Positions 33,052 through 44,447 of a stretch of DNA of 64,000 bases are shown here, in pieces. The notes under the pieces are model-generated. The model made no database searches. It had not been told where the DNA came from and worked only from the letters and a program-made list of their open reading frames with translations. Source of the stretch: Ochotona curzoniae (taxonomy: Eukaryota; Chordata; Mammalia; Lagomorpha; Ochotonidae); assembly GCF_017591425.1 (NCBI RefSeq), contig NW_024465369.1, positions 27,013,001-27,077,000 of the forward strand. Reading direction: 5' to 3'. The number at the start of each line of letters is the position of its first letter. Within the stretch, counting starts at the first letter, position 1. A program made the position numbers and the translations under genes.

Positions 33052-35517
33052 ACTGTTAAAAAGGGCAAAGATTGGTCTTAACACTGTGGCAATATAAACA
33101 GCAATTCAGATTTACATCTTCAGTTCTGGACAACCTTCACCAATGTTGGTAATTCTGCTTGAACTATGTGAAGCAAAATCAAATTGCCTTTAGCAAAATA
33201 TTTCTGGCACGTGAGGATAATTCATTCTTATACACTAATTCAAAAGCTTTCCTCTATTGTGGTAACTTTTCCATGCAGTATTTCTAGCTACCTGGAATCA
33301 AACACTTTTTTTACTTAAAGCACCAATTGCTGAACTTAAAAAGCCTTAAGAGTTTGTTTCTATCCTAAAATTGAACAAGAATTTTTTTCATTCTTTTTCA
33401 TTCTTATTGTACTTTTAAAAAACTTCCTTTTGTTCTCTATTTCCCGCTTTTGCCTTTAACCTTCTCCCCACTTGCCTCACTTTCTTGATCCATCAGACAG
33501 AGCCCAGCCATCTGAAAGCTACACCTTAAAGTAATTTTGGGCAGAAGCAAAAGGCCCTGGAATCCTTAGTAATCCGCTTCAGATCCAGCTACTGAGCAGT
33601 GGTTAGGCTCCTGAACTGCCAACAGTCTTTTCAGGCTACTCTCTTGCAAACTGAAAACCTGTTAGAGCATTGTGGAATAACATGAGCCCTGAAACAAAAT
33701 CATACAAATAGAAAAGAAAATGTCTTTTCGATGTTAAGTTAAGGCACTGCTGAAACAATTGAAAGGAAGATAGGCTCTAGGTGATCTCTATTGATGGGTC
33801 TCAAAGTGGCTGGTGCTTAGAAGCAGACTGCTTATTTTGCCTGGATTTCTGGTGTCATTAGGCCTCTGCCCCGAGGCTGAGCAGCTTACTCAACTGCAAA
33901 GAGCTTCCTGTCTGAGAATGAATAGCAAACCTGGAATAATGCATAGTTGAGAGTTACTCATGGGGCAAGCAAAACATACAGTGAGCGTGCCTGGATTGCT
34001 TGCTACTTTGTGAACAGGAACACAGTTGTGCAGACATACCTGCTGGGGCTACTTCCATCCCAGACTTCTACAAAGCCTTTGCTCTACTATTCCTTAGAAA
34101 GAAAGAACTCAAAACTCTCACCCCCACACTCTCCCTTGACTCACTCACTGTTCATGAATTACTTCCTTTCACCATTCCTCCATCACTTTAGCTGCTGACT
34201 AAATTGTGAGGTGTCAACATGCTTCATATAGATCTGATGTTATGCAAAATCAGTCTTTTTGCTGAGCAAATTTTAGAATTACTTCACTCTCTTACTGAGA
34301 TCATATTGGAAACTATTCCTTTGGGCCAACATTCACATTTCTGCAGATATTTTTATTTTTATGTGTCAATATTCACAGCAGTTCATTACTAAACATAATG
34401 AAATTTGTAGGAATTGGAGAAAAGTCATTCATAGCAGTTTCTTGACGTACTTTTCTTGTATCCCTCAACTTCCCTCTGTTCTTCACACATACTCTCCCAA
34501 GACTTCCTTGTGTGATCTTAATTGTTCAAGCCCCTCCCCCTTCTGTTCGCTCCTCTTACAATTCTAAACAACAATGGATTCCTCATCCGGTGGTTTCTGA
34601 CCATGCTGCTCTAACCTAGCAAAACGTGTCATATATTTCCTTTCCTGTGCCCACCCTAGCTCATCCTTTGGTCCCAGGACAACCAGGCTGTGCAAGATTG
34701 GGACAAGGATCAGGAGCAGAAAATTTAACAATGGCAGAACTGTGACAAGTTAATTCAACTCCTGCTGTTAAATTAACCAGCGTTCCAGCCGAGTTAACGC
34801 GTCACCCAGTTTCAAAAGGTTAAGCTCCAAGCTTAATCTTATTCATCATTATGAACTCTTCAAATTGGCTGAAATATTTAAAATTCAGTGAAATGAAAGG
34901 ACTGCAGGAAACATTTAAGAGCCAACAGCCCAGCCTTAAAAAAAAAAAATGGAGAAATAATCTACAAAGATTAGGAAAAGAAGACTTCAGAAGGGGTGAA
35001 TGGAGACTTGAGGACCAGGTTAGAGTGAATAATAAGAGGACACTGAGGACAAGGACATCTTATCTTCCAACTATCATGAAGAGATTCAGACGTTAGGAAG
35101 AAATTTAATGTAGCACCCTGAAAACGCTTGTCCTATCTCATCATGAGCAACAGACCAAAACTGAATGCTAATGAAAAGGGCATGTACAATAACACCCCCT
35201 GAGCTCTTTGCTATTCTTAAGACTTTGGACATAGATGGGAGGTGGGTCATTATGTGCCCCCACTTATCACTGACTGGGAGGGGGAGCACAGCTCCCAGCG
35301 TGCTCTCTACACAGGCATCTGTGACAGCCCAGAGTTCAGGTGAAATTTTGAGAGAAGGAGCTGTGCGGGAGAAAAGGACACTGCAAGTGCTGAGAGGAGC
35401 ACTTCTTAGCATAGTGTTTAGTATACAGTTGGACTACATATTGACTCCATTATTATTGTTGTTCTCACCATTGCTTTATCATACATCTGTGATCACAAGC
35501 CTGTGTTCACGGTTTTT
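33052..35517. other. 2.5-kb stretch without recognised repeats
   Basis: No SINE, LINE or LTR was identified. A cluster of GTTAA-type sites lies at 34749-34824. The longest open frame of the window (35165-35605 plus, 146 codons) starts here and runs into an antisense SINE at its 3' end. Its peptide has no domain I recognise. Confidence 0.45.
34749..34824. promoter_or_regulatory. Cluster of GTTAA / HNF1-like motifs
   Basis: GTTAATTCAAC (34749-34759), the palindrome GTTAAATTAAC (34767-34777), GTTAAC (34793-34798) and GTTAAG (34819-34824) fall within 76 bases. The first two resemble HNF1 sites (GTTAATNATTAAC) with a shortened centre. Binding is not shown, and AT-rich DNA yields such motifs by chance. 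Confidence 0.3.
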
Positions 35518-35770
35518 AAAGTTTTATGTTGAGAGACAGAAAGGAATGCACAGACTGAGCTTCTATCTACTGATTTACTCCACAAATGCCAACAGTAGTG
35601 GGTAGGCCAGGCCAAAGCTAGAAGCCTGGAATTCAATCTGGGTCTACAATGTAGGTGGCTTGGATCCCAGGATGTGCGCTATCAGGAACTTGAACCTGAG
35701 CTTGAGCTTGAATCTGATAAGGAAAGGGCATCTATACTGCCATTTCATCACTTTAACTAAATGCCTGCAC
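35518..35770 (-). mobile_element. CSINE, older subfamily, antisense
   Basis: GAGAGACAGAAAGGAATGCA, CAGGCCAAAGCTAGAAGCC, TGGAATTCAATCTGGGTCTA, GTAGGTGGCTTGGATCCC and ATGTGCGCTATCAGGAACTT are in the order of the older lagomorph C elements, which carry a GCATTAGCAGGAAGCT-type segment. Confidence 0.78.
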
Positions 35771-37502
35771 ACTTTGGAACTATGTAACAACTGAGACAGA
35801 GAACTGATGTTCCACAAGTATCTAGTTCCCTGCCCCAGCCTTCAAGATGAAGGTTATGGAGCTGTTGAAAATGTGCCTTGGCACCTGTCTGAGCTCCAGC
35901 TAGCCATCTTCTATCCAAGCAGCCACACTTTGCTCAAGAGAGTCTTCATGTCTAAATTTTCTCTTTGTTCCTGTTGGTCAGTTAGTCTTCACAATCTCTC
36001 CATATTCTACCACTCCTTACAACCCCCTTGTTATTAGATCATCTGCAATTGCACCTTGATTTCTTCATTTTAATTTTGTGTGTATTTGTTTAATCAAAGA
36101 GAAGCAAATCTTCACCTGCTGCCTCACTGACCAACGTCTCTAAATAGCCCAAAGCTGGGCCGGGTGAACTAGAAGTCTTAAACTGAAAACATGTCTCTTA
36201 GATGGGTAGAGGAGAGCCACGCCTCCACATACATACTTTCTCCTTCTCTGAATTTTCTTCATTCTTATTTTTCTGGTAAGGTCTCATTCAATCATGTAAA
36301 TTTTGTGGGGTTTTTTTTTTAATATTTCTGTTTCTTGTTTGATTTCACCCAAATTCTAAGGATTTGTTTCTTTGTATGACTTTGGGGACTAATTAAAGTA
36401 TCAAAATTCTTCAGTATGTTGTGCCTCCTCACCAAGTATGTCATACAGAAAAGTACTATTTAGATGAGATATCACATACAGTAATTAACTGAATTAATTA
36501 ATGCAGAGTATGTCACCTATAAGTGTTAAGATTATTTAATAATAGTCTATATATCTTTTCTTAAGCAGTATTGAAAAAAATCACTGTAATGATAAAAAAA
36601 TTTAAGTGTGTAGTATCTGAGTTAAAAGTTGTCAGGTCTAAAGTGTAATTGACAAGAAGTCAAACATGTTATCAATAACCACTACGAAGCTATCATATTA
36701 CATTACAGTCAGGAGTCATTCATTTATTGTCTATGTGGTACTATTACCTGGACAATTGAACAGAGGATTCTCTTTAATCCTCTGGAGGAAAATTGTTCCC
36801 GTTATTTGGGCCAAGTCTGTCCTTCTAGCCGCTGCCTTTCCCTAACCCGACCCGACTCACACTAAGTAATTCAAGAGCCCGGCACATGCATGTTTGTACA
36901 GTTGCCTGATTAAATCCTGGGCTCTAACAGTTTCACAGAGCGGGCATCTTTTGAATCTCCCCAATAACTGAGGCTTCTGCTTTTTCCCTGTTTCACTTCA
37001 GTCAGTTGCGGACACTTGCTGTTTGTAAAGATTGCAATTCATCTCTCTAAATTTTACACCAGGTTTTCTATAAGCATGCACTAAACCTAAAGCAAGGTAA
37101 GAATCACTAGAAGACGACAAGCAAAATTCCTAGAGAATCAAACTTATAAGCGTACTCCTGGCCTATTCATATACATTTAAATTCAAATTATCCAAACGTA
37201 GAGAGAAATTACTGGTCAGGAGTCTGAATCTTCGAGCAACAAGGTGCTTCAGGAGATTTTTGCACTTTCAAACAAGGAAGGGCTGTTTGTTTCAATTCTG
37301 CAGAAGTATAAATTGGACTTTAAATGTGGTAAAACATAATGGCAAAAGTCACATTGGTTATATCAGTACTGGAGAAGGAAGCAATCCCTTGGCTCTGTGC
37401 TGCTTTACAATGCCAATACCCCTCTGTCACAATGGCCATGGTAGTTTAAAATTGATTCTTAGAGATGATTTTCAAATAAGCCATATAATACTAAAAGTAG
37501 AT
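35771..37502. other. 1.7-kb unannotated stretch
   Basis: Nothing is recognised. The part at 36790-36960 is slightly richer in G+C, with a few CpGs (CCGACCCGACTC at 36847-36858), in an otherwise AT-rich area. I could not link it to a family. Confidence 0.4.
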
Positions 37503-37854
37503 CTGAAGTGTGATTTATTTTTTAAATATTTATTTATTTTTATTGCAAAGTCAGATACACAGAGAGAAAGATCTTTTGTCTGATGATTCACTCCCCAAGC
37601 AGCCACAAGGGATGAAGCTGAGCTGAGCTGAAACCAGGCGTCAAGGGCCTGGATCCTCTTCCGGGTCTCCCACGCAGGTGCAGGGTTCCAAGGCTTTAGG
37701 CTGTCCTGACTGCTTTCCCAGGCCACAAGCAGAGAGCTGGATAGGAAGCAGGGCTACCAGGATTAGAACCAGTGCCATATGGGATTCTGGCGGTGTATTC
37801 AAGGCAAGGACTTTAGCCACTAGGCTAACGCAGCAGGCCCTGAAGTATGATTTA
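37503..37854 (-). mobile_element. CSINE, antisense, with 15-bp TSD
   Basis: The insertion at 37518-37839 lies between CTGAAGTGTGATTTA (37503-37517) and CTGAAGTATGATTTA (37840-37854), one mismatch. The copy is full length: T-rich tail, CTTCCGGGTCTCCCACGCAG, AGGATTAGAACCAGTG and CAGCAGGCCC end. Confidence 0.95.
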
Positions 37855-38903
37855 TATCATGGGAAAATTAGAGCAAATAAATGTCATGTCATGAGACCTT
37901 ACCAAAGATACATATTATTGTATGCGTGATATAGTAACACTTCACTATTTGAAATAGGAAGCACTTTAACACACAATTTTAGCAGGGGAAAGACCAAGAA
38001 ATTAGCACTTTCTCAATGTTTTAACAAAGTCTCCAAAGAAAGTTATCAACGAGGCTGCAAGGTGGATAGAGGACTAATTGATCAAGTTAATCTGTGATAA
38101 AACCAAATGTAGCTAGAAAAGCAGTAATTTGTTTCGCTTAATAATTTAATATGAGCAACAAGCACAAAACTTTGTACAATTGGCAATTATTCAACCATAA
38201 TGTATAATTTAATGGAGAAAGCATTGTTATCAACATTTGTTTTATTGTCTCAGAACTAAATGTTAAATGGCATTAGCTGAATGAATCAAATGTATTTCAA
38301 ATTTGCAGTTAAATTATAATGACGCAATGAGTACTATTGTTTTGGATTTTTTTTTTAATGTCAAAAGTTACTAGCTCAAGTTTTTAAAGTATTCTTTTTA
38401 AAAAAACTTTTAAATAGCTTGAATTTTTAATTTATCATCTCTGAATACCTAGCATAATAAAATTGTACTTACATACAAATCATTGCAGACATAACCAAAT
38501 TTTAAAACAAGGATATCAAGAGAAATAAAAGCCTATTTATTCTATATAATGCAACTTCAACAAAAAGAAAGCATCATATTCTGTCCTGCAATGTTGACAT
38601 TCACTTTTCTTGAGATGCAGTTCCTTAGGTTTAGGGATCTCCCCTTCCACACTCCCCTCCCCCCCACTGTTACAGCATCAGTGTCGTCCTTCAGAAATAG
38701 TCACAAGTCCGTTATTCTACTCCTGAAGTGTATCCTGACATTGTAGGCATAGACAATGGTACACAGTTCAGCATTCTACTGTCAAAATATATTTAACAGT
38801 TTTATTGGGACTCCATCTTTTACTCAGAAGTAGAGATGAATACTGCAGTGTATCTCCACTTCATGGTATACTTGCCTCCATTGTACAATTCCTCTAGATA
38901 AAT
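37855..38903. other. Unannotated AT-rich stretch
   Basis: No recognised repeat or gene. There is a T-run near 38348-38357 and a C-run (CCTCCCCCCCACTG) at 38656-38669. Confidence 0.4.
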
Positions 38904-39276
38904 ATAAGTGCATACGGGCCCGGCGCGGTGGCGCAAGTGGCTAAGTGGCAAGTGGCCCCTCACCTTGCACGCCCAGGATTCCATATGGGTGCTGGTTCTA
39001 ATCCCAGCAGCCCTGCTTCCCTTCCAGCTCCCTGCCTGTGGCCCGGGAAAGCAGTCCAGGACGGCCCAAAGCTTTGGGACCCTGCACCCGCGTGGGAGAC
39101 CCGGAAGAGGCTCCTGGCTTCGGATTGGCATAGTATCGGCCCGTTGCGCTCACTTGGGGAGTGAATCATCGGACGGAAGATCTTCCTCTCTGTCTCTCCT
39201 CTCTGTATATCTGCCTTTCCAATAAAAAAATAATAATAAAAATAAATCTTTAAAAAATATATATATATGTGCATAC
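38904..39276 (+). mobile_element. Young CSINE with TSD and A-box-side duplication
   Basis: The copy at 38916-39264 is flanked by ATAAGTGCATAC and ATATGTGCATAC (one mismatch). It shares GGCATAGTATCG with the 2158 copy. Just after the A-box region it has an extra direct repeat, TAAGTGGCAAGTGGC (38943-38957), absent from other copies. The B box GGTTCTAATCC is intact. Two plus-strand and two minus-strand open frames cross it and are artefacts. Confidence 0.96.
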
Positions 39277-39399
39277 ATGTTTGCCTATATATCTATCGAG
39301 CTTGAATTTCACATGAAGGCAGCCTTATAACAAGATATTTGTCCTCTGGGTGTTGATTTATTTCACCGAATATAATGGTCTCCAGTTAGCACCATTTTG

Positions 39400-39755
39400 T
39401 TACATTCATTAATTTTTTTAAGATTCATTTATTTTTATTACAAAGTCAGATATATAGAGAGGAAGAAAGATAGAGAGGAAGATCTTCCGTCCAATGGTTC
39501 ACTCCCTAAGTGAGCACAATAGCCGGTGCTATGCCAATCCAAAGCCAGGAGCCAGGAACTTCTTCCAGGTCTCCCACATTGGGTGCAGGGTACCAAGGAT
39601 TTGGGCCGTCCTCAACTACTTTCCCAGGCCACAAGCAGGGAGCTGGAGGGAAGTGGAGCTTCCGGGATTAGAACCAGCACCCATACGGGATCCCGGTGCA
39701 TTCAAGGCAAGGACGTTAGTCTCTAGGCCACACCACCAGCCCCATTACATTCATT
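39400..39755 (-). mobile_element. CSINE, antisense, with 11-bp TSD
   Basis: The copy at 39411-39744 is bounded by perfect TTACATTCATT at 39400-39410 and 39745-39755. It is full length, ending CCACACCACCAGCCCC. It lies about 135 bp from the sense copy at 38916-39264, giving a potential hairpin. Confidence 0.95.
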
Positions 39756-39934
39756 CTTAAATAAGTGATTTCTTTAATTTGAGTTACCATTAAATATTTT
39801 TCAAATTAACTTAATCTTTACTATATATTTTCATGAAACAATGCATTATGATCTTTATATTATTTCTTTTAGAAAAAGAAAAACATTTTCCATAATTTTA
39901 AAACAGGGAAAAGGGTGCTTAGTGCTACCATTTT

Positions 39935-40012
39935 AAAAAAAGATTTATGTTTGAAATGTAGGGAGGTAAAAGAAAAAGAAAAAGATCTCTCATCTGCTGG
40001 TTCAGTCCCACA
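39935..40012 (-). mobile_element. CSINE 3' fragment, antisense
   Basis: AAAAAGATTTATGTTTGAAA, a purine-rich block and GATCTCTCATCTGCTGGTTC are the antisense tail end of a C element. The rest is missing. AAAAAG units have expanded inside. Confidence 0.75.
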
Positions 40013-40183
40013 GAGGTCTTTATGTATCATCTGGAAGCAGTTTTCTATTTTCACTTATGTGTATTTTGGAGTTTGACCATAATAGCACTTCCTGAGATTT
40101 TTTAATACTGCTTTGTGACAGGCCTCTTTCCACATGTATTGACCCAGCCCTCTGAGAGACATACTTCCTGGTCCAGAAAAATA

Positions 40184-40534
40184 CAGTTGAATTTTTTTTT
40201 TTAAGATTTATTTATTTTTATTGGAATGATGAATATACAGAGAGGAACAGAGATAGAGAGAAAGATCTTCAGTTTGATCATTCACTCCCCAAGTGACCGC
40301 ATTGGCTTGAGCTGAGCTGATCTGAAGCCAGGAGCCAGGAACCTCTTCCGGGTCTCCCATGCGGGTGCAGGGTCCCAAAGCTTTGGGCCATCCTCAACTG
40401 CTTTCCCAGGCCACAGGCAGGAAGCTGGAAGGGAAGCAGGGCTGCTGGGATTAGAACCGGCGCTCATATGGGATCCTGGCGTGTGCAGAGCAAGCACTTT
40501 AACCACTACGCTATTGCGCAGGGCCCAGCTGAAT
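40184..40534 (-). mobile_element. CSINE, antisense, full length
   Basis: The body runs from the T-run at 40192 to GCGCAGGGCCC at 40526. Short flanks CAGTTGAAT and CAGCTGAAT suggest a 9-bp TSD with one change. Well-kept landmarks are CTTCCGGGTCTCCCATGCGG, TTTGGGCCATCCTCAACTGC and GGATTAGAACCGGCG. Confidence 0.94.
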
Positions 40535-41003
40535 GTTTTGAACTTAACTCCTCCATGTTCTTAATTATCAAAGTATTCATTCTTATGTTTTCCTATTTGA
40601 CTACACGACATATTACATTGCATAGTGTTTCAATGCAAATTGTTACTCTTGTTTTCATGTGATAAAGCTTTGTACACATCCCAACAAAGGCTGGACCTGT
40701 GCTCTGAGGATATAAAGGATCCTGGACTTCTTGAAAGGCACATTGAGTTAACTGACAGTCAAAGGTATTGTACGTATAATCTTGCCTTAGTCCTTATGTT
40801 CCCGAGCAACTGACTTCCACCACGTCCAGTGACTGAGCTACTAGCTGATATCTCTCATATCTATAAATAAGAAATTTCTCTCCTCAAAAATCAATCTTAT
40901 TTGGGGAATTTCAGGACATCATTAAGAGTTATTCTTTCAATTATCATAATTAACAAAGATAATGTTCCTCAAGTACTCTTTCTGTTGTATCAAAAAGATC
41001 AAG
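40535..41003. other. Unannotated stretch
   Basis: No gene or recognised repeat. Overlapping short open frames at 40468-40813 read out of the adjacent SINE and show no domain. Confidence 0.4.
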
Positions 41004-41410
41004 AGGGCTAGGTCATGACTTAGCACATGAAATCACTGCCTGCAGTATAGACATCTATAGTGGAGTGCTGAGTCAAGTCTGGCTCCTCTGGTTGCTATCC
41101 ACGGTCCTATTAATGTACCTGGGGAAACAGCAAATGAACTTGGGACTATGCAACCATTTAGAAAACCCTTCAAGGTTGCTAGCTTCCACTTTCACAAGCT
41201 CCAGGCATTGTGGCCATCTGGAAATTAAACCAGCAGATACAGTCTCTCTCTTACTCGCTCTCTTGTTCTCTCACTCTCTCTTTCTTTTCTCTCTCTCTCT
41301 CTTTCCCGGATCCATCTTTCTTTCACACATGTGCATACACACACACACACATACACACACATGCACACATGTTCTATCTCTCTACTTTTCAAATAAATAA
41401 TTAAAATTTT
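41004..41410 (+). mobile_element. CSINE, older subfamily, with CT and CA expansions
   Basis: GGGCTAGGTCATGACTTAGC, AGTCTGGCTCCTCTGGTTGC, TGTACCTGGGGAAACAGC and GTGGCCATCTGGAAATTAAA, then (CT)n at 41240-41304 and (CA)n at 41330-41370, and a CTTTTCAAATAAATAATTAA tail. The microsatellites make up about a third of its length. Confidence 0.83.
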
Positions 41411-42006
41411 AAAATATTTTAAAAAGCAGAAAGCAACAATCTGTAACTAGATCTGGAGATCGAAAAGAATTTATGAATCTGAAAACCAAACATAATATTC
41501 TGGGCCTGGAAAAGCAGGATGAAAACTGAAGATTTTCTAAGATAAACTATTTTGTATTAAGGCATTTTAGAACGGTCTGTGATATGTTAAAGATTGTCAT
41601 TACACTCAAATAAAAGGATAGCTTCATTTAATGGGTGATCAGTTTGAACACTATTTGAAGATTTATAATTTAATACCGCTAAAAAACCATTTTAATGAAT
41701 ATCAAACTACTTTACTAAGATGAAGCACAAGACATAAAGTGGCTGATGGTACTTAGTCTGAAAAAGGTTCAACTAAAAAGAGACAAGAATAGCTATAGGT
41801 GGGGAAGGTTGCTGTGCATAGTTGGCTAGCAACCAACTCTCTTCAAACTTCACTGCAAACAGAACAAAGAAGAAATTTTAAAACATATTGTAACCATTTC
41901 ACAATTAAGAAAAAATAACAAACATGTACATTAGGAAGGTGACTAAAATGGATTTCTTCTTTTTAGGTTTTCTAAATTAAGGATATAAATAAGAACACTA
42001 CTACTT
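41411..42006. other. Unannotated stretch
   Basis: AT-rich, with no identified repeat or gene. It ends at the flank of the next CSINE. Confidence 0.4.
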
Positions 42007-42340
42007 GGGCCCCTTTATGGTGGCCTAATGGTTCAAGTCCTCACCTTGTAAGCACCAGGATCCTATATAGGCACCAGTTCTAATCCTGGCTGAACCACTT
42101 CCCATCCACCTCCCTGCCTGTGGCCTGGGAAAGCAGTGGAGGATAGCCCAAAGCCTTGGGACCCTGCATCCACATGGGAGACCCGGAAGAGGCTCTGGGG
42201 TCCTGGTTTCGGATCAGCTCAGCTCAAGCCATTGTGGTCACTTGGGGAGTGAACCATCAGACGGAAGATCTTGCTCTCTGTCTCTCCTCCTCTCTGTATA
42301 TCTGTCTTACCAGTAAAAATAAATAAATCTTAAAAGAATA
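42007..42340 (+). mobile_element. CSINE, full length
   Basis: It starts GGGCCCCTTTATGGTGGCCT, keeps the B box GTTCTAATCCTGG and ends TACCAGTAAAAATAAATAAA. Flanks GAACACTACTACTT and GAATACTACTAATTT are a probable degraded TSD. Confidence 0.95.
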
Positions 42341-42721
42341 CTACTAATTTACTTCTATTTCATATTTTACAATTTTGAATATTCATTGATATATCTGATC
42401 AAAAATCTGATCTTTCCAGAATCTTAAATAAAAAGAACAGAAACCATTGCCATCTCAATTTTAGCATCTACTGAAGTGCCCAAGATTACATTAAATTTTG
42501 AGGAAATCTTAGCTGTGAATTCATATTAAACCACTGAGGAAATCTAGATGATTATCCAGGAATATGAAAGTCATAAATGAGATCTGATTTTTTTTAATGC
42601 TAATGATATCTTCTTCCAAGTAAGAGTTCTAGAAATTGCTCAGTGCATTTTGAATTTTTAAGAAGAGGGGAGCTTTCTGATAGAATCACCAGTAACCAAA
42701 CTTCAAACCCTAAGTTTTCCT

Positions 42722-43046
42722 GGCCTGGCACGATAGCATAATGGCTAAAGTCCCCACTTTGCATGCCAGGATCCCATACGGTCACCAATTCTAATCCCAG
42801 CGGCCTTGCTTCCCATCCAGCTCTCCGCTTGTGGGCTGGGAAAGCAGTGGAGGGCAGCCCAACGCCTTGGGATCCTGCACCCGCATGGGAGATCCAGACG
42901 AAGCTCCTGGCTCCTGGCTTCTCGGATTGGCTTGTCTCCAGCCATTGCAGTCACTTGGGGAGTGAACCATCGGATGGAAGATCTTCCTCTCTGTCTCTCC
43001 TCCTCTCTGTATATCCACTTTTCCAATAAAAATAAATAAATATTTA
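42722..43046 (+). mobile_element. CSINE, full length
   Basis: GGCCTGGCACGATAGCATAA head, GGATCCCATACGGTCACCAA core, CCGCATGGGAGATCCAGACG, a CTTGGGGAGTGAACCATCGG segment and a CCAATAAAAATAAATAAATA tail. Open frames on both strands are SINE-derived. Confidence 0.95.
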
Positions 43047-43119
43047 TTTATACAACCAGGAATACATTATTTAGGTAGAAGTCAAACACTACATACAGTT
43101 TCTCCATAGAAAGATATAA

Positions 43120-43699
43120 AGCAATGATAAAGAAAGCCATAGAAGACATGAAAAATGGAAATGTGTTCCATGTTAATGTAAATGAAAACTCAATATTATT
43201 GAGGTTTCCATATTTTCAAATGTGATTTATAAATCCATCAGAATCCCCATCAAATTCCCCAGTAGCTATTTTGTACATATCAAAAATCTGATTTTAAATA
43301 TTAGATCTAAAAAATTAAAGATCTAGAATAGTTAAAACATATTGAAAAAGAATAAAAATTTTAAATCGACACCAATTTCAAAACTTACTATAAAGAAAAA
43401 TACCTAACAACATTTAACATTTAACATTGTGTTGACAATGTAAGACATGTGAAATAATATAACTGAACATAGAACTTAGAGTCAACTGTCATGTATAATG
43501 CCAATTAATACTTTATGAGGACTCAATAGCAATTGAATGAAGAAATTATAATTTTTAAAAGGTAATAAAAGAATTCAACATAATATGCAAATAAGATGAA
43601 TTGAGACAAATATCCTATCTTTTACAATAAAGTTAACTTGAGAACTGGGCAGCAAATAAACAAGATGAACTTCAAACATTCTAAAGTAAAAGAAAATAA
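43120..43699 (+). mobile_element. Old L1 ORF2 fragment, left part
   Basis: AAATGTGTTCCATGTTAATG, GAAAACTCAATATTATTGAG, CATCAGAATCCCCATCAAAT and ATCTAGAATAGTTAAAACAT run parallel to L1 ORF2 (cttccatgttcatggat ... actcaatattgttaaga ... gcaatcccaatcaaaatcc ... ctagaatagccaaaac). Many stops. The element is broken at 43699 by a younger L1 and resumes at 44437. Confidence 0.8.
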
Positions 43700-44447
43700 C
43701 GAAGAAATCTTCAATACCCTAGTGAGGAGTAATTAATCTTTGTGTTCTACCTAGTCAGGTATATGTGAGTCCACACTGACCGTTTCCTGTCTGATTCTAA
43801 GCTTTCCTTGTTGTTCTCTATCCATTCTAATTTTTTTTTTTTTTGCTTGTTTGTTTGCTTTGTGGGGGGAGCCTCCGGAGCGACCCTGATGGTCAATGAA
43901 GAGAGGGTGGGGATCCAAAGTTGGAACTAAGTAAGGACCAGAGAAAGCTCCTCTCCCTAATCCCAAAGCAAGTTTACTGTTCTTCTGTTTCTGTGAACCA
44001 CTCAGGGCTCCCAGCTGTTGTTCCGATGACCTTGGATCCTGTGAGAAAGGAATGAAGTCACAGGATGTGGTTAAGAACTTGCATTCTTTTTTTCTTTTCT
44101 TTTCTTTTTTTTAACATATTGGTTACTCAATACCATGTCAATTAATTCCATAATGTTGTGAATTGTTGTTGATGCTATGCTGTGGCTTTTAATTGATCGG
44201 GATGATATTCTGCCAGCTCTACCTTCAGACCAGAGATGGTCTTCGCATAAGATGCTGGACTCTATGACTGGTATATGCTTGCAATGAAAGAATCTTAACT
44301 GAATTTGAACTGTATTAATGCAACAAGGTGGAGGAATCCACCATGAGGGGAGGGTACAGGGAGGGGTTGGGGGAATCCCAGAGCCTATGAAACTGTGTCA
44401 CATAATGCAATGTAATTAATAATAAAAACAAAAAGGAAAGAAAATAA
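43689..44447 (+). mobile_element. Young L1 3' end inserted in an older L1, with TSD
   Basis: The insertion at 43700-44436 lies between AAAGAAAATAA at 43689-43699 and 44437-44447. The left ~340 bp match 23408-23735 (TCTTCAATACC...AATCTTTGTGTTCTACCT, CCTCCGGAGCGACCCTGATG). The right ~330 bp match 24120-24448. About 385 bp present in the first copy is replaced here by about 65 bp including a T/C-rich run. Terminus CCTATGAAACTGTGTCACAT. Confidence 0.88.

Noticed and set aside
38820..39274. Four overlapping open frames of 78-105 codons on both strands
   Set aside because: They lie in the young CSINE at 38916-39264. Similar peptides recur at 2140-2494, 14333-14749 and 42745-43039, all inside other CSINE copies, so they are SINE translations.
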